From contig JAJSOM010000088.1 of assembly GCA_023052935.1 (NCBI GenBank), forward strand, positions 1-64,000: a stretch of 64,000 nucleotides of DNA. Reading direction: 5' to 3'. Made by a program: the position numbers and the translations under genes. The number at the start of each line of letters is the position of its first letter. The stretch's first letter is position 1. The notes under the pieces were generated by a model that was not told the DNA's origin, ran no database searches, and worked only from the letters and a program-made list of their open reading frames with translations. Source of the DNA: Piezodorus guildinii. Lineage: Eukaryota; Arthropoda; Insecta; Hemiptera; Pentatomidae. Shown here piece after piece: positions 12,641-23,959 of the stretch.

Positions 12641-15535
12641 TCCTTCCAAATGAAAGTAATATGTTCAATAAAAGTCAGAATCGAGTTCTCATAGGTATTT
12701 TTATTTTATTTTATTTTTTTATACTTAATTATATACATATGTAAATAATATAAAAATACATCAATTAATAATATGTTATGTGATTATTTTAATATACTTC
12801 CTGTATTTGGGCTATGCCCTGTTGCTGGATGCTGTAAAATATAATTAGTAGATCTGACAACACTGTATGCTTTGGAAACCAATTATCTAAGTGAAAATTT
12901 CCTACACATATTTGATCAAGTTTTAAGTTCACCATTTAAAACCACTTCAATAATATGTGTATATATATATTTTTTTTTTTATTCGGCAGCGTTTTGAATA
13001 TATATATATATATATATCTTTAATTTTATTTATTTTACAATTTTGCACGACATGGGAGACCTCTGAGGGAGCGATACGTGGAGTTAACTAATTTTTGATA
13101 TAACTCGAGTTATCCAGTTTTTCATGACCGCCAGAAATAAATTGAAATATTTATTAGATTTTTCAAAAAAAAAAAAAAAAAAAAAAAAAAGTAAGCATGA
13201 TTCATTTTAAAATTAAAACTAAACATAGTACTCAATTTTAAAATGTCCCTTTCTCTCAACACTAGAATATATATTATTAATAATAAACAAAAATAACTCT
13301 TTGTTTTACAAGTTACACTTAAAACAGATTTTTATATAGAAATAAAAACATTAAGAATGGTGGTGCAATAATTAAAATGACTTAGCCAGATCGGAAGTTT
13401 AAATATGGCTGAAAGTTTCTTTCTAGAAATTCTTTATCCAACCTTTTTATTATTAAATCAGGCAGATTTCGAAACGAATATAAAACAACCGAAAGCTAAA
13501 TAAACAGCAATGATTTAAAAATTAACACAATAAGAAGTCCATTATAAACCTATTAAATAACTATTAAAGGTAAGATATAGATCCGAACCGCACAAAATCA
13601 AACTTAATAATGACCTTAGATGTCATCTAGAGAAAAAAGAAGCGCCTACTTGATAGAAGAAAGAAAGCTGCAACCTGATTGGTCCACCTCTGACCCTAAG
13701 TAAAAAAACTGTTAATATACACGCTAAAGGCCATTTCAAAAACATCATCCTTAAAGTATTAATTTATAATTTTGATAACAATATATTTAAAATCTTATTC
13801 TTTAACGAAAATGGATAATTATTGATTTTTGTATGCTAAATTAAGTGATGGATGGATATGCACATATTAAATACAAATTAAACATGGGCAAGAAATACTT
13901 ATTAAAAATGTATTTTTTTTTAAATATTTTAAAATAAAAAGTAATTTTATTTACTTTTTAATTATCGTTCTAAATTGATATTCGTTATAAAATGATTTCA
14001 CATTGCTCAATTTTGAATAGATATTTATATGTTTTAATGCTTAGATATTTATATAGAAGAATTGAAGGGAATTGAGCAAAATCTAATATTTTATTTTACT
14101 TACTTAAGGTTATAAAACATGTAAAGCTGACACAATTGATTTTACCTCTGTACCGTTTGTTTTAAAGGTCAAAGTCGTATTGTAATATTAAAACTTAAAT
14201 TAATAATAAAATGTAGTAATTTATAATTAGATCGTGTAGCGAATTGACAAAAAAGGTTTTCGAAAATAATAAATAAAATCTCATATGTAGTTAAATAATG
14301 ATCATATATAAATAAATAAAACATTATAATATCTTCTTCTTCTTTTGCTCTAATGTCTTGATGGATTGGTCGAGATTTATAACATTTCAATTTTAATAAC
14401 TAATTGAGGTTATTAAAATTGAAATGTTATAAATAAATAGGAATGGAAGGATATAGTCTAAGAATGAATAATTTACAGAAACATAAGACAATGTAAAATT
14501 GATTTATAATAATATATTGACGGACATTTAAATAATTTTTTATCTTTGATACTTTAAACACAACAGGATTAAAATATCAATAAGAAAATTTAAAAAAAAG
14601 TAATTGATATGCTATAACATCCTTCGTCCAATTGATATATTATTATCATTTGTCTCAATATGGAGAATATAGTTAGTCCTGTAAACCACATCCATACAAT
14701 ATTTACACATAAAACTTTATTGTATTAAAATTACGGAAAAATGATAAATAAATATTATTAACCAATTTTTTGTCAAGTAAACAAAATATTACTCCTTCAA
14801 AATAGGTATGACTTTAAATATATTATAGTATCATAGTGATAAAATCCCGTCGCCATCATGTTTAACTAACATTTGTGAAAATGGAATAAAATTCCTTAAT
14901 TGTATTAACTAACCAAAAGGTTATTCATATGATAAAAACTTACAAAAACACAAATCCAGAGCTCGTGAATGTTAATAGACAATGAAGAATTACAAATCGT
15001 TCTTGATTTAGACAAAAAGGTGCGCTAATTTTGGTTTTCCCAGAAAATTAAATTTACATTGTTTTGTTAGTTTAACACTTTCTCGACGATATTTTTAAAT
15101 CACGGTATTTTTCAAGACTAAACTCACTAAACTAATCAATACTAAACGCTAATAAAAAATAATTAAAGTTGAGGAAAGTTAAAAAAGAACCGATCCGCAC
15201 TGTACATAGTAATGAAGCAAACTGAGGTTTCTAAAAGAACTGGCCATGTTATTCCGCCACTCCTATAATTCGATTGGAAACAATGAGGATATTGAATTAA
15301 AGGAAGGTGTATAGCCAGCCTGGTCCTCATTTCTGCACTAAGTTTCTTTATAACGGCTTTTTATCAATTCAACACAATATATATCAAAACACAAATGTAA
15401 CAATTAAAAAATATTTTTCTGTAGAACGTTTGAATGTTATGCTTGATATCGGTAGTCCGAACACATCAGTAAAACCAACTTGCGAAAAAGGCCAAACAAA
15501 AATTTGCGCTTGCCAAATATTATTATTATTATTAT

Positions 15536-15569
<34 letters not shown>
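12641..15569. other. Unassigned AT-rich DNA between satellite A and the TE island
   Basis: No gene, domain or known element recognised. It holds two short TA-rich tracts around 12,958-13,017, a ~25-nt A run at ~13,166-13,190, a perfect hairpin at 14,376-14,433 and a CA/TA microsatellite at ~15,535-15,571. The longest reading frames (for example 15,307-15,573 on plus, 88 codons) have no recognisable similarity and end in microsatellite. This stretch could be divergent transposon remains or true single-copy DNA. Confidence 0.6.
14376..14433. repeat. Perfect 25-bp inverted repeat (hairpin)
   Basis: Left arm 14,376-14,400 (begins TTTATAACATTTC, ends TTTTAATAAC) and right arm 14,409-14,433 are exact reverse complements around an 8-nt loop (TAATTGAG). 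No T-run or gene context suggests a terminator. It may be a foldback remnant of a small transposon. Confidence 0.9.
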
Positions 15570-15572
<3 letters not shown>

Positions 15573-15647
15573 ATTTTGTTTGAAATAATTCGGGTTTTAG
15601 GTCATAGTTTAATGACATAAAACCCGAATTATTTCAAACAAAATTAT
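15533..15647. repeat. CA/TA microsatellite followed by a perfect 30-bp-arm hairpin
   Basis: (CA)n then (TA)n leads into arm 15,570-15,599. The second arm at 15,618-15,647 is its exact reverse complement (core TTCGGGTTTTA / TAAAACCCGAA). The 18-nt spacer has an additional inner GTCAT/ATGAC pairing. The hairpin lies 11 bp before the start of an E900 element, so it may mark the left flank of that insertion. Confidence 0.9.
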
Positions 15648-15658
15648 AATATAAAAAA

Positions 15659-16571
15659 TCTGGTGCGGGCAACACACGACTTTCACTTACCTCGATTTTT
15701 AAAATCAATGAAATAATTTTCAAATACAGTTAGAGATAAAAATACGTGAAACTATTAAGGAATTAATCAAATTGAATTTATATATAAACATGTGTTTTAT
15801 TAAAAAATCTATTATATTATTATCTAAAATAATCAGTTAGTTTTATCTTCTTCTCATCACTCTCTATTAACTTCTAAAAGCTTGTGTATGAGATGATATT
15901 TTTTCTAAAATCTTTAGCTTTCCAGCGGTATATCATACATGTATATTACTGCTCTTATGTTCAAAAACGAAAAATTTCATTAAAAATATATTTTTTCTGT
16001 TTTCTCCTTTAGTTGGGTATCGAATTTATTCAATTTATATATTTACCTGTTTTTCATCAGCGCTAACAAGATAATCTAGTTATTATTATTGAATCTAAAA
16101 ATTAAAGGTACTTTAGAGGAAGAAAATTTAAAATATCGGCATTTAAGCCCTGTCAGACCATTTTTATCCAAATAAAACCTACATGATATTAAAGCCCATT
16201 AACTTTTACATCGATATAGCGAGTTTAATCAAAATCGTCGGAACCGTTTTTGAGAAAATCGAAAAAAGGTGCAAAATGCATGGTATAAAGTGCCTCTTCT
16301 GGTAAGCTCATTTTGATGAAAAAAGTTTTGTCACGTCTCGGGCGTATAGTTGTCTTAAATATGAAATTTTAGTTTCATAGGACTTACCGTTTCCGCCCGG
16401 GAGTTACCACAGACACACACACACAGACACACACAACACAGACCTTTTTGCGGGACTTGGTTATTTGGACTCAGGGGACCCTAAAACGTGTATTTCCGTT
16501 GAAAACTGGAATTCGAAAATTTTCACGATCGCAATACTTTCCTTACTATATATAGTAAGTGAAAGTAAAAA
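15659..16571 (+). mobile_element. E900 element copy A (full-length, unclassified family)
   Basis: Full ~0.91-kb copy of a family repeated at least six times here. The 5' end is CTGGTGCGGGCAACACACG followed by ACTTTCACTTAC (15,679-15,690). The 3' end is GTAAGTGAAAGT (16,555-16,566) plus a short A run. The two 12-mers are reverse complements and act like terminal or subterminal inverted repeats. Internal landmarks shared by all copies are CTCTTATGTT near the middle, GGCATTTAAGCCCTGTCAGA, GAGCCGTTTTTGAGAAAATCG and GGGACTTGGTTATTTGGAC. It has no coding capacity. The structure fits a non-autonomous DNA-transposon-like element, but no target-site duplication was established. Confidence 0.75.
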
Positions 16572-16591
16572 GGGTCGATGAATTAATTTCT

Positions 16592-16592
<1 letters not shown>

Positions 16593-16673
<81 letters not shown>

Positions 16674-16679
16674 TATTAT

Positions 16680-16762
<83 letters not shown>

Positions 16763-16766
16763 CATA
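16593..16766. repeat. Two long (TA)n tracts separated by a 20-bp spacer
   Basis: Nearly pure TA dinucleotide runs at about 16,593-16,670 and 16,690-16,758, separated by AATTATTATATACATACATA. The pair is self-complementary and could extrude a cruciform. It directly follows the 3' end of E900 copy A. The Y/I-repeat reading frames on both strands come only from the dinucleotide repeat. Confidence 0.95.
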
Positions 16767-16920
16767 TTTTAACATGAAAGGAAAGTGGTAAAAGAAAAAA
16801 ATAAAATGTAAAAATAATAAACGTCATTTAAGGAAATAAATAATATGAGTCAAATTTTGGCAAAACAGTGAATTTTTCCCGTTCTCATGATCACACTGGT
16901 TAAAATATATAATAATAAAA

Positions 16921-17700
16921 TCTGGTGCAGGCAACACACGACTTTCACTTACCTCCGTTTTTAAAATTGATTAAAGAATTTTTAAATACTGTAAGAGATA
17001 AAAATTAATGAAACCATTAAAGAATTAATTAAATGGAATTTCTATAGAAGCATGTGTTTTATTAAAAAAATCTATTATATTATTATCTAAAATAATCAGT
17101 TAGTTTTATCGGCTTTTCACCACTCCCTATTAACTTTTAAAAGCTTGTGCTTGAGATAATATTTTTTCTAAAAATCTAAAATCTCAAGCTTTTCAACGGT
17201 ATATTATACATGTATATTACTGTTCTTATGTTTAAAAACAAAAAATTGCATTAAAAAAATATTATTTTCAGTTTTCTCCTTTTGTTGCTTTTCAAATTCG
17301 CTCAACTTGCATATTTAGCTGTTATTTATCAATTCTAACAAGATGATATAGTTACTTTTATAGAATCAACAAAATTAAAGGTACTTCAGAGGAAGAAACT
17401 TTAAAATATCGGCATTTAAGCACTGTCAAACTATTTTAATCAGAATGAAACCTCCATGATATTAAAGCCCATTAAATTTTACATTGACATAGCGAGTTTG
17501 ATAGAAAGCTGTATTAGTAGTTAGAGCCGTTTTTGAGAAAATCGTAAGAAGGTGCTAAATGCATGGGATAAAGTAGATCTTCCGGTCAGCTGATTTTGAT
17601 GAAAAAGTTTTTGTAACGTCTCGGCCGTATACTTGTCTTAAATATGAAATTTCAGTTTCATAGGACTTTCCGTTTTCGCCCGGGAATTACCACACACATA
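16921..17700 (+). mobile_element. E900 element copy B (3'-truncated)
   Basis: Starts with TCTGGTGCAGGCAACACACG and ACTTTCACTTACC exactly as copy A, and follows the same internal order (AAAGCTTGTGCTTGAGATAA, CAACGGTATATTATACATG, GGCATTTAAGCACTGTCAAA). It stops near CGCCCGGGAATTACCACACA, before the GGGACTTGG segment and the 3' inverted repeat. Roughly 15% of the element is missing. Confidence 0.75.
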
Positions 17701-18210
17701 CAACATACTATTACAACCTCCTTGTTTCACATATTTAATAGGATCCTTCAGAATTTTATTTTAAGGGTGGAATCTAAATAAATAAATCATCCGTAAGGTT
17801 CTCAATACATATGCTACTTTAAGGATTAAGGATACCTTTGAAAAATGCTAATAAATTCTTTCCAAACTAGAATCTTCTCTCAGGGAGATTATTAGAAAAA
17901 CCTTTATCAAACTTTTATTTTGAAATTCTGTTAAATCGATTCATTTTAACAAAAACTTCAAGCCTCCTGCCAGGAATCATTCGATTGGGTTCTTCCTAGA
18001 AATTTTCGAGATCAAGACAACGCCATGAACAAAGAGGAAAAAATAAATAATAATTCTCTTAAATGTTCAAGCTAAAACTTATAATAGATGTGATTCCCTG
18101 ATAACTCGATTATTATGGTGATAGAGGAAACATTTAAGGTGTTCTTGAATCAGGAAATTTTATTTGAATGAAAATCGAAGGAAATAGTAACGCAGTCTAG
18201 TATAAATGCT
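17701..18210. other. Unassigned AT-rich stretch
   Basis: About 0.5 kb between E900 copy B and the first SINE. No repeated motif from elsewhere in the window, no long reading frame and no RNA gene signature seen. Confidence 0.5.
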
Positions 18211-18500
18211 TTTGTTTGTTTATTTATTTAACGTCACTTTATGCTACTATGGCTAATCGGACGATGCTACAGTGGGAGTCCTAAAATCTGCCTATCCTGG
18301 TTTTTTTTTAGGATAAGGACCTTTAACGTGTACCTGAAATCGCACAGGCTCGGGACCACTTTTTAACGTCCCCTCCGAAGGACGGCATAACTAAGGATTT
18401 TTTCCTCCCATTAAATAATCCAAGGGCCACCCGCAGGTTTGAACCCGTGACCTTTGGCATAGAAAGCTGTTATGCTAGCAACTACGCTATGGGTGACCCC
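18211..18500 (-). mobile_element. tRNA-derived SINE, near full length
   Basis: On the minus strand the sequence starts GGGGTCACCC and contains a tRNA-type A box (TAGCGTAGTTGCTAGCA, at 18,473-18,489) and B box (GGGTTCAAACC, at 18,436-18,446) with tRNA-like spacing. A ~210-bp body follows, and the 3' tail is AAATAAATAAACAAACAAA. Four other copies or relics share the body (23,605; 35,951; 37,003; and an internally deleted one at ~20,992). The two boxes would form an internal RNA polymerase III promoter. I could not define a convincing target-site duplication for this copy. Confidence 0.8.
18436..18489 (-). promoter_or_regulatory. Internal pol III promoter (A and B boxes) of the SINE
   Basis: A box at 18,473-18,489 reads TAGCGTAGTTGCTAGCA on minus and B box at 18,436-18,446 reads GGGTTCAAACC. 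These agree with the tRNA consensus forms TRGYNNARNNG and GGTTCRANNCC. Box-to-box distance is normal for a tRNA gene. Whether it is still transcribed cannot be told from sequence. Confidence 0.7.
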
Positions 18501-18554
18501 ATCAGTAATAAGTTTATTCCCTATTCGTCACTTTATATCAGTGTTTACAATTTT

Positions 18555-19238
18555 GTGTATAACATAATGTTTTTCTAAAATATGTCTCTTTCCAACGGTA
18601 TATTATACGTCTATATTACTGCTCTTATTATTAAAAAACCAAAAATTACATTAAAAAAAGTTTTGCTCTTTTATCCTTTCGTTGGTCATCAAATTCGTTC
18701 AACCTGTATAATTTTTCGTCCTTCAGCAGTGCGATGAAGATGATATGGTTAATTTTATAAAATCTAAAAAATTAAAGGTACTTTGGAGGAAGAAATTTTG
18801 AAATATCGGCATTTAAGCCCTGTCAGACTTTCAATCAGAAGGAAACCTAAATGATATTAAAACCCATTAAATTTTACATTGATATAGCGAGCTAAATCAA
18901 GATCGTTAGAGCCGTTTTTGAGAAAATCGAAAAAAGATGCAAAATGCATGGTATAAAGTGTCTTTCTGGTTTAGCTGATTTTGACGACAAAGTTACTGTA
19001 ACATCTCGGGCGTATAGCTGTCTTAAATATGAAATTTTAGTTTCATAGGATATTTATTTTTGCGCTGGACTTACCACACACGGACACACAGACTTTCTTT
19101 AAGCGGGACTTGGTTATTTGAACTTAGGGAACCCTAAAACGTGTATTAGCTGTTGAAAACTGGATTTAAAACATTTTCAGGATCGCCATACATTCCCTTA
19201 CTATATATTTCATATATAGGTAAGTGAAAGTAAAAAAA
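18555..19238 (+). mobile_element. E900 element copy C (5'-truncated)
   Basis: Begins within the element at TGTATAACATAATG and runs through CCAACGGTATATTATACG, GGCATTTAAGCCCTGTCAGA and GGGACTTGGTTATTTG to the 3' end GGTAAGTGAAAGTAAAAAAA at 19,219-19,238. It lacks the CTGGTGCG 5' end and the first ~200 bp. Confidence 0.75.
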
Positions 19239-19449
19239 GCGCGAGAACAAAGAAGCCGGGATTAATGCAAAAGTCGCTAGTGTAATTTAAAAGAGATCAA
19301 GTATGGAAATTGTAGTTACTATAATAATCACTAGGTATTGTAGGAGAGCGACAAAATTCACAGGTTTGCTACGATACCTCATATATACACACAAACCGAC
19401 TATCCTTTCCCTTAGGAAATAATTAACAGTAAAGGTATAACCGAAAAAA

Positions 19450-20320
19450 TCTGGTGCGCGCAATCACGACATTCACTTATTTCTGTTGTGAAAACCAATT
19501 AAGACATAATAAATAGATTTTAAAAAGTTTTAAGAAAAATATTTAGTTTCTTTGAAAACATAAGTTTTAGATTCAATAATATAACAATATCAAATTGTTA
19601 TCTATAATAATCAGTTATTTTTATTCTCTTTTCAACACTCTCCATTACACTTTTCATTTTTTTCATATGATAATATTTTTTCTAAAATAATTAGCTTTTC
19701 CAACGGTATATTATACATGTATATCACACATATATTATCCTAAAAAAAAAAAATATATATTTAAACAATTTTTTTGCTCTATTCTTCTTTAGTTGGATAT
19801 TGAATTCATAACTTATATTTACTCGTTTTTTATCAATGCTAATAAGATGATGTGGTTCATTTTTTCGAATCTACAAAATTGAAGGTATTTTATTGCCAGA
19901 AAAATAAAAATAAATTATATTTAAGGCATGTTAGACTAAATTAATCAGAATTAAACCTACAAGTTATTAATCCCCGATAAATTTTCATCGATTTTAGCGA
20001 GTTTAATCATAATCGTTGAAGCCGTTTTTGAGAAAAACATGAAAAGGTGCAAAATGTATAATATCAACTGGCTTCTGGTACACCGATTTTAATGAAAAAG
20101 TTGATTTGACATCTCTTGTCAAATATGAAATTTTAGTTTTGAAAGACTTTTCGTACTAGACCACGAGACACACAAAGACCTTTTTGCCAAATTGGTCATT
20201 TGGACCCAAACCTTAGAACGCGGATTTTCGGTGAAAACTCTAATTCTAAAATTTTTGCGATCACAATAGTTTCTCTTATAGTATTTTCCATATAAGTAAT
20301 AGCTAAGTGAAAGTAAAAAA
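19450..20320 (+). mobile_element. E900 element copy D (diverged full-length)
   Basis: Starts TCTGGTGCGCGCAATCACGA with a degraded inverted repeat (CATTCACTTAT) and ends AGCTAAGTGAAAGTAAAAAA near 20,320. The internal order is the same as copy A but with many substitutions and small deletions, making this the most divergent near-complete copy and presumably the oldest. Confidence 0.7.
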
Positions 20321-20660
20321 TAAATACATTTTAATTCCAAAAATGGCTTTTAAAAAGTTATTATTTCCCTGTGACACGACCCTTTCATTTATTGTAATTC
20401 TCAATTTTTTGAATGAAGGTTTTTATAGTAATTATTTCTCTATCTCTAATCTAATAAAATAAAAACTATAAGACAAAACAACTACTAACAAAAAATTGAA
20501 AAAAGTTTAAAAAAAAAAACAACGAAGAAGAATCCTTAAGTGAATCAATGTAGTGCACAAAATTCTATAATATAATAAATTTTAATTGTTTCATTAAAAA
20601 TTTATTTTCATTTTGATGATCTTGGTTACACTAATTAAGGTAAACTTTTTTTATTTTATA
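20321..20660. other. Unassigned AT-rich stretch
   Basis: About 340 bp between E900 copy D and the left Helitron. No recognised element or reading frame. It includes a TAATAAAATAAAAACT-like AT-rich segment and no clear flank duplication for the Helitron. Confidence 0.5.
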
Positions 20661-20991
20661 TAAGCCGTGTCACGCAGCTTTGCTCGCGAATATTGCATTT
20701 CGTATTAATTTATGTGCGTTTATGGTGAGATTAGCTATAATAAATATCAACTATCAGCTACTCATTGTAATCATTTAAAGCCCGATCTTGACTTCTTCCT
20801 GTCAAATTTACAATAGCAAACCAGTAGAAGTGGTTATACCCATAATCACTTAATATGTAAAAATAATCGTCACATACCATTTTTAAAAAATAAATAACAA
20901 TTGAATATATTTTCATAGGAACCTACACTCGAAACAGATATGAAACGCAATATGCTTAAAAGGGTCGGTCACCTGTATGTAGTGACCAAGG

Positions 20992-21080
20992 AGGTGTCCT
21001 TAAGATTTTTTAATGGGAGTAAAAAACAACTTATTAGTCATCATACGATTAACCATAGTAGTACAAAAGTGACGTTAAAC
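20992..21080 (+). mobile_element. Internally deleted SINE relic inside the left Helitron
   Basis: Contains the SINE segments CTTAAGATTTTTTAATGGGAGT and ACCATAGTAGTACAAAAGTGACGTTAAAC in the same order as the SINE complement, but ~115 bp between them are gone compared with the copy at 35,951-36,150 in the right Helitron. Same insertion site in both Helitrons, hence inserted before they separated. Confidence 0.7.
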
Positions 21081-21539
21081 GAACAGATAACAACAGTAAT
21101 ATGCTTAAATATATTTGTTATAAAATGTTTGTACCTTTGCTGATACATATCAGATTAAGACAATTTTACGTTTAGGTTGTTGAACCACTTTTTGGGCGAA
21201 GATTTCCAAATCCTGCCTTATTGCACATCTAGGCGGTAAGACGAACCTCCAGGAAAAAATTTATCCTCACAACCATAGTAATTTTTTAGATACCAGAAAA
21301 TTGAGAGGTACTTTCTTTTATAAATATAGACATACAGCCAATAAAAGTCCTAAATATGCTTAAAATAATAGTTCTGATTATTATACTCGAATAAATCAAA
21401 AGAAATAGTAATTTTTTCAATTTATTTAAATTTATAAATGTATATGCTTCAAGGTAATAACAATTAAAGTTGAAAATGACTCTTGAAATAAATCATGACA
21501 ACAATATAGATAATAATATAGATTTATATAAATATTTCC

Positions 21540-22225
21540 GCGTTGTGTAACCTTCTATAATCCCCAGTAGCCTCATTTCTCTTCGGACCAAATATTTTAG
21601 TACCTTATTTTCTAAAACCTTTAGCCGTTGTCCGTCCTTTAAAGTAAGCGGTCACGTTTCACCGTCGGAAGAATAATAGTTTTATAAATTCTAACCGTTA
21701 AGTTTTTCGACAGAAGCTAAGTAATTTTGCAACTGAATTATAACACGCATTTCCCGCGTTTAACCAGGACTTTATTTCCTCCTGGATTTTTTTTTTTTTT
21801 TTTTTTGTTATATTGAACCTAAATACTTAAATTTCTCTACGTGTTCAAAATTATACCCTGATATATCAATATCACTATGATCGCCACCGTCTCTGCTACA
21901 AATCATATATTTTGTCTTTTCGGTATTTATTTCGAGTCCTATTTCTTTACCGGTTTTTATTAACGGACTTGTATTTAGTTTTTTAGTTTCCGTGTCTTCC
22001 TTTAGCAGTACCAAATCATCGGCGTATCCCAGAACCGGAATTTTATCACCCAAATTTAAACCTTCTTAGTACATGTCACTTTTTCTTTGATATTTTCTAA
22101 AGCGATTTCGTCTGCATCAATTTCTGTTATTATGATTGCTATTAAGAAGTTTTTAAAAGAATATATTTTTAAAGTACTTCCGCGTAAATGACATTTTTAG
22201 TTTTATTTTCTTGTGGTAGAATAAC
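21540..22225 (-). pseudogene. Non-LTR retrotransposon RT fragment inside the left Helitron
   Basis: The open part at 21,808-22,053 (minus) reads GYADDLVLLKEDTETKKL and then TGKEIGLEINTEKTKYM. This is the RT motif C (YADD) followed by the usual motif D/E region of non-LTR reverse transcriptases, ending FKYLGSI. Downstream on minus (to ~21,540) frames broken by stops still read NAGNACYNSVAKLLSF-like and REMRLLGSI-like C-terminal segments typical of the same class. An A-run separates the two parts. Upstream RT motifs and endonuclease are absent, so this is a dead fragment. The right Helitron has the same fragment. Clade (RTE-, L2- or CR1-like) is not resolved. Confidence 0.7.
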
Positions 22226-22475
22226 ATACTGATTTTCTCCGCAACCCGATCTCGACGTAAATCTATTCCTACGTGTTTAAATGGAAAAATATAATTTAAC
22301 GGGAAATTTAATTATTTAAAAATCAAAGGTAAATCATTTGGAATCATTGGGAAGCGAGATTTTTTTTTCTCCCAAATTTTCCCCGTTTTTTCCCAGATTT
22401 TCGACTGATTCTTCGGTCCTATTGGTAGCTGCGTGATGTTATATAGCCTATATAGCTTTATAATATTAGTATAGA

Positions 22476-22526
22476 TAATAAAATAAAAGATTTTTTAATA
22501 AAACACATGTTTCTATATAAAAACTA
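22476..22526 (-). mobile_element. E900 fragment next to the left Helitron 5' end
   Basis: Reads AGATTTTTTAATAAAACACATGTTTC on plus, the minus-strand form of the E900 5' third. It starts at the Helitron boundary and is lost after ~50 bp. The junction falls at the same AT-rich position of E900 where the right Helitron is inserted. Confidence 0.6.
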
Positions 22527-22696
22527 TCCCCTAGGGCAACATGTGTCAAAGGTGAGTCACTTGTTTTTAGAAAACCAGTTTATTTAATTTTTTCTCAATA
22601 CTAACTTATATGTTGTAGGAATTGACATGCATAATCGTTTATTTATTAAATAATTTACAACTTTCAACTTCCCCCTCAAAGTACTCTCATCAGTTA

Positions 22697-23202
22697 CGAT
22701 TTTGATTAATCTCGCTTTATCGATGTAAAATTTAATGGGCTTTAATATCATGTAGGTTTTATTCTGATTAAAATGGTCTGACAGGGCTTAAATGCCGATA
22801 TTTTATATTTTCTTCCCCAAAAGTACCTTTAGTTTTGTAGATTGAATAAAAATAACTATATTATCTTGTTAACGCTGATGAAAAACAGGTAAATATATAA
22901 ATTGAATAAATTCGATACCCAACTAAAGGAGAAAACATTTATGGAAGTATTGAAAAGCATTGAATTACACTTATCAAGTTATTGAATTTGAAAAGCAACT
23001 AAAGTAGTAAAATGAAAAAATATTTTTTTAATGCAATTTTTTGTTTTTGAACATAAGAACAGTAATATACATGTATGATATACCGTTGGAAAGCTAAAGA
23101 TTTTAGAAAAAATATTATCTTATACTTAAGCTTCTAAAAGTTAATAGAAAGTAATGAAAAGAAGATCAAACCAACTGATTATTTTAGATAATAATATAAT
23201 AA
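22697..23202 (-). mobile_element. E900 element copy E (partial, minus strand)
   Basis: Runs from ATCGATGTAAAATTTAATGG through CTGACAGGGCTTAAATGCCG and ATACCGTTGGAAAGC to GATTATTTTAGATAATAATA. Both termini are missing. It contains a ~75-bp internal divergence or insertion near 22,940-23,020 (around TGGAAGTATTGAAAAGC). A Jockey-like 3' tail starts exactly at its right edge. Confidence 0.7.
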
Positions 23203-23290
23203 TAAATAAAATAAAATAAACTTTATTCACATATTTACATTTTGCAAAATGTTAACAATGATTTTGGATGAGTCATCCTTACAATCAGAA
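23203..23290 (-). mobile_element. 5'-truncated Jockey-like 3' tail
   Basis: On minus it reads GATTGTAAGGATGACTCATCC, then ATGTAAATATGTGAATAAAG and a TTTATTTTATTTTATT tail. This is clearly related to, but not identical with, the 3' end of the Jockey fragment ending at 27,667. Only the last ~90 bp are present. It abuts E900 copy E at the AATAATATAATA hotspot. Confidence 0.65.
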
Positions 23291-23594
23291 AATATTTTTG
23301 TTTTTTTGTGATTATAGTACATTAGCCTAAATGGCAAACATATGGTGAAATAAAATTGAGGTTATATTGCGATTGTAGGAAAAATTATACAAAAAACCTA
23401 CGCATAAAAACTACACATAAAATAATTGAGAATACATAAAATATTTGAAGATACATAAAACAATTGAAAATACATAAAATAATTGAAAATACAAAAATTA
23501 ATAGAAAATAAATAATATGATTGAAAATTATAAAATTTAGAACATAAGAAAGTAAGTTAATTTAATAATACATGTTTTGTTCTCTTATGGGTAT
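23291..23594. other. AT-rich stretch with short imperfect tandem repeats
   Basis: Unclassified. From ~23,412 to 23,520 a ~20-bp unit (ACATAAAATAATTGAAAAT with variants) repeats about five times. No reading frame or RNA signature. Confidence 0.55.
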
Positions 23595-23851
23595 ATCGTT
23601 TTAGTTTATTTGTTTATTTATTTAACGTCACTTTATGCTACTATGGCTAAACGGACGATGCTACAGTGGGAGTCCTAAATTTTGCCTATACAGGTTTTAT
23701 TAGGATAGGGATCTTTAACGAGTACCTGACATCGCACAGGCTCGGGACCACCTTTTAACGTCCCCTCCGAAGGACGGCGTAACTAAGGATTTTTTACTCC
23801 CATTAAAAAATCCTAGGACCACCTGCGGGTTCGAACCCGGGATCGTTTTAG
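23595..23851 (-). mobile_element. 5'-truncated tRNA-SINE with target-site duplication
   Basis: SINE body 23,605-23,841 is flanked by the 10-bp direct repeat ATCGTTTTAG (23,595-23,604 and 23,842-23,851), the hallmark of target-primed insertion. On minus it begins at the B box (GGGTTCGAACCCG) and lacks the A box, so it was truncated at the 5' end during insertion. The tail is AAATAAATAAACAAATAAA. Confidence 0.85.
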
Positions 23852-23959
23852 TGAAAATTTATTGTAATTACCGATTTCTTTTATTAATGATGATGGAGTT
23901 TTGTTGACCGTAGAGAAATTAGATGAGGAAGATGGTTGGGGGTGCGGTCATAAATTAAA

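Larger units (their letters stand above)
20661..22475 (-). mobile_element. Non-autonomous Helitron, left copy
   Basis: On the minus strand it starts TCTATACTAATATTATAAAG at 22,475, the same 5' end as the Helitron at 33,607, and ends GCAAAGCTGCGTGACACGGCTTA at 20,661. The terminal tetranucleotide is CTTA instead of the canonical CTAG seen in the right copy. Helitrons insert between A and T without a target-site duplication, and the 5' flank here (A|TC) fits that. About 110 bp just inside the 5' end are missing relative to the right copy (AAAGCT joins directly to ATAGGCTATATAACATCACG). It carries an RT fragment and a SINE relic at the same relative positions as the right copy, so both were present in the common ancestor. 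No Rep/helicase is present. Confidence 0.8.

Noticed and set aside
437..12653. Many 60-190-codon frames on both strands in satellite A
   Set aside because: They follow the 99-bp period, exist on both strands and are broken by linker stops; no start, promoter or known domain. Kept only as a finding about monomer length.
15307..15573. 88-codon plus-strand frame
   Set aside because: No recognisable similarity, and its end runs into CA/TA microsatellite.
16461..16827. Tyr/Ile-repeat frames
   Set aside because: Direct translation of TA dinucleotide repeats.
18424..18500. Functional tRNA gene
   Set aside because: A and B boxes are present, but the acceptor and anticodon parts are continuous with a SINE body that is repeated elsewhere.
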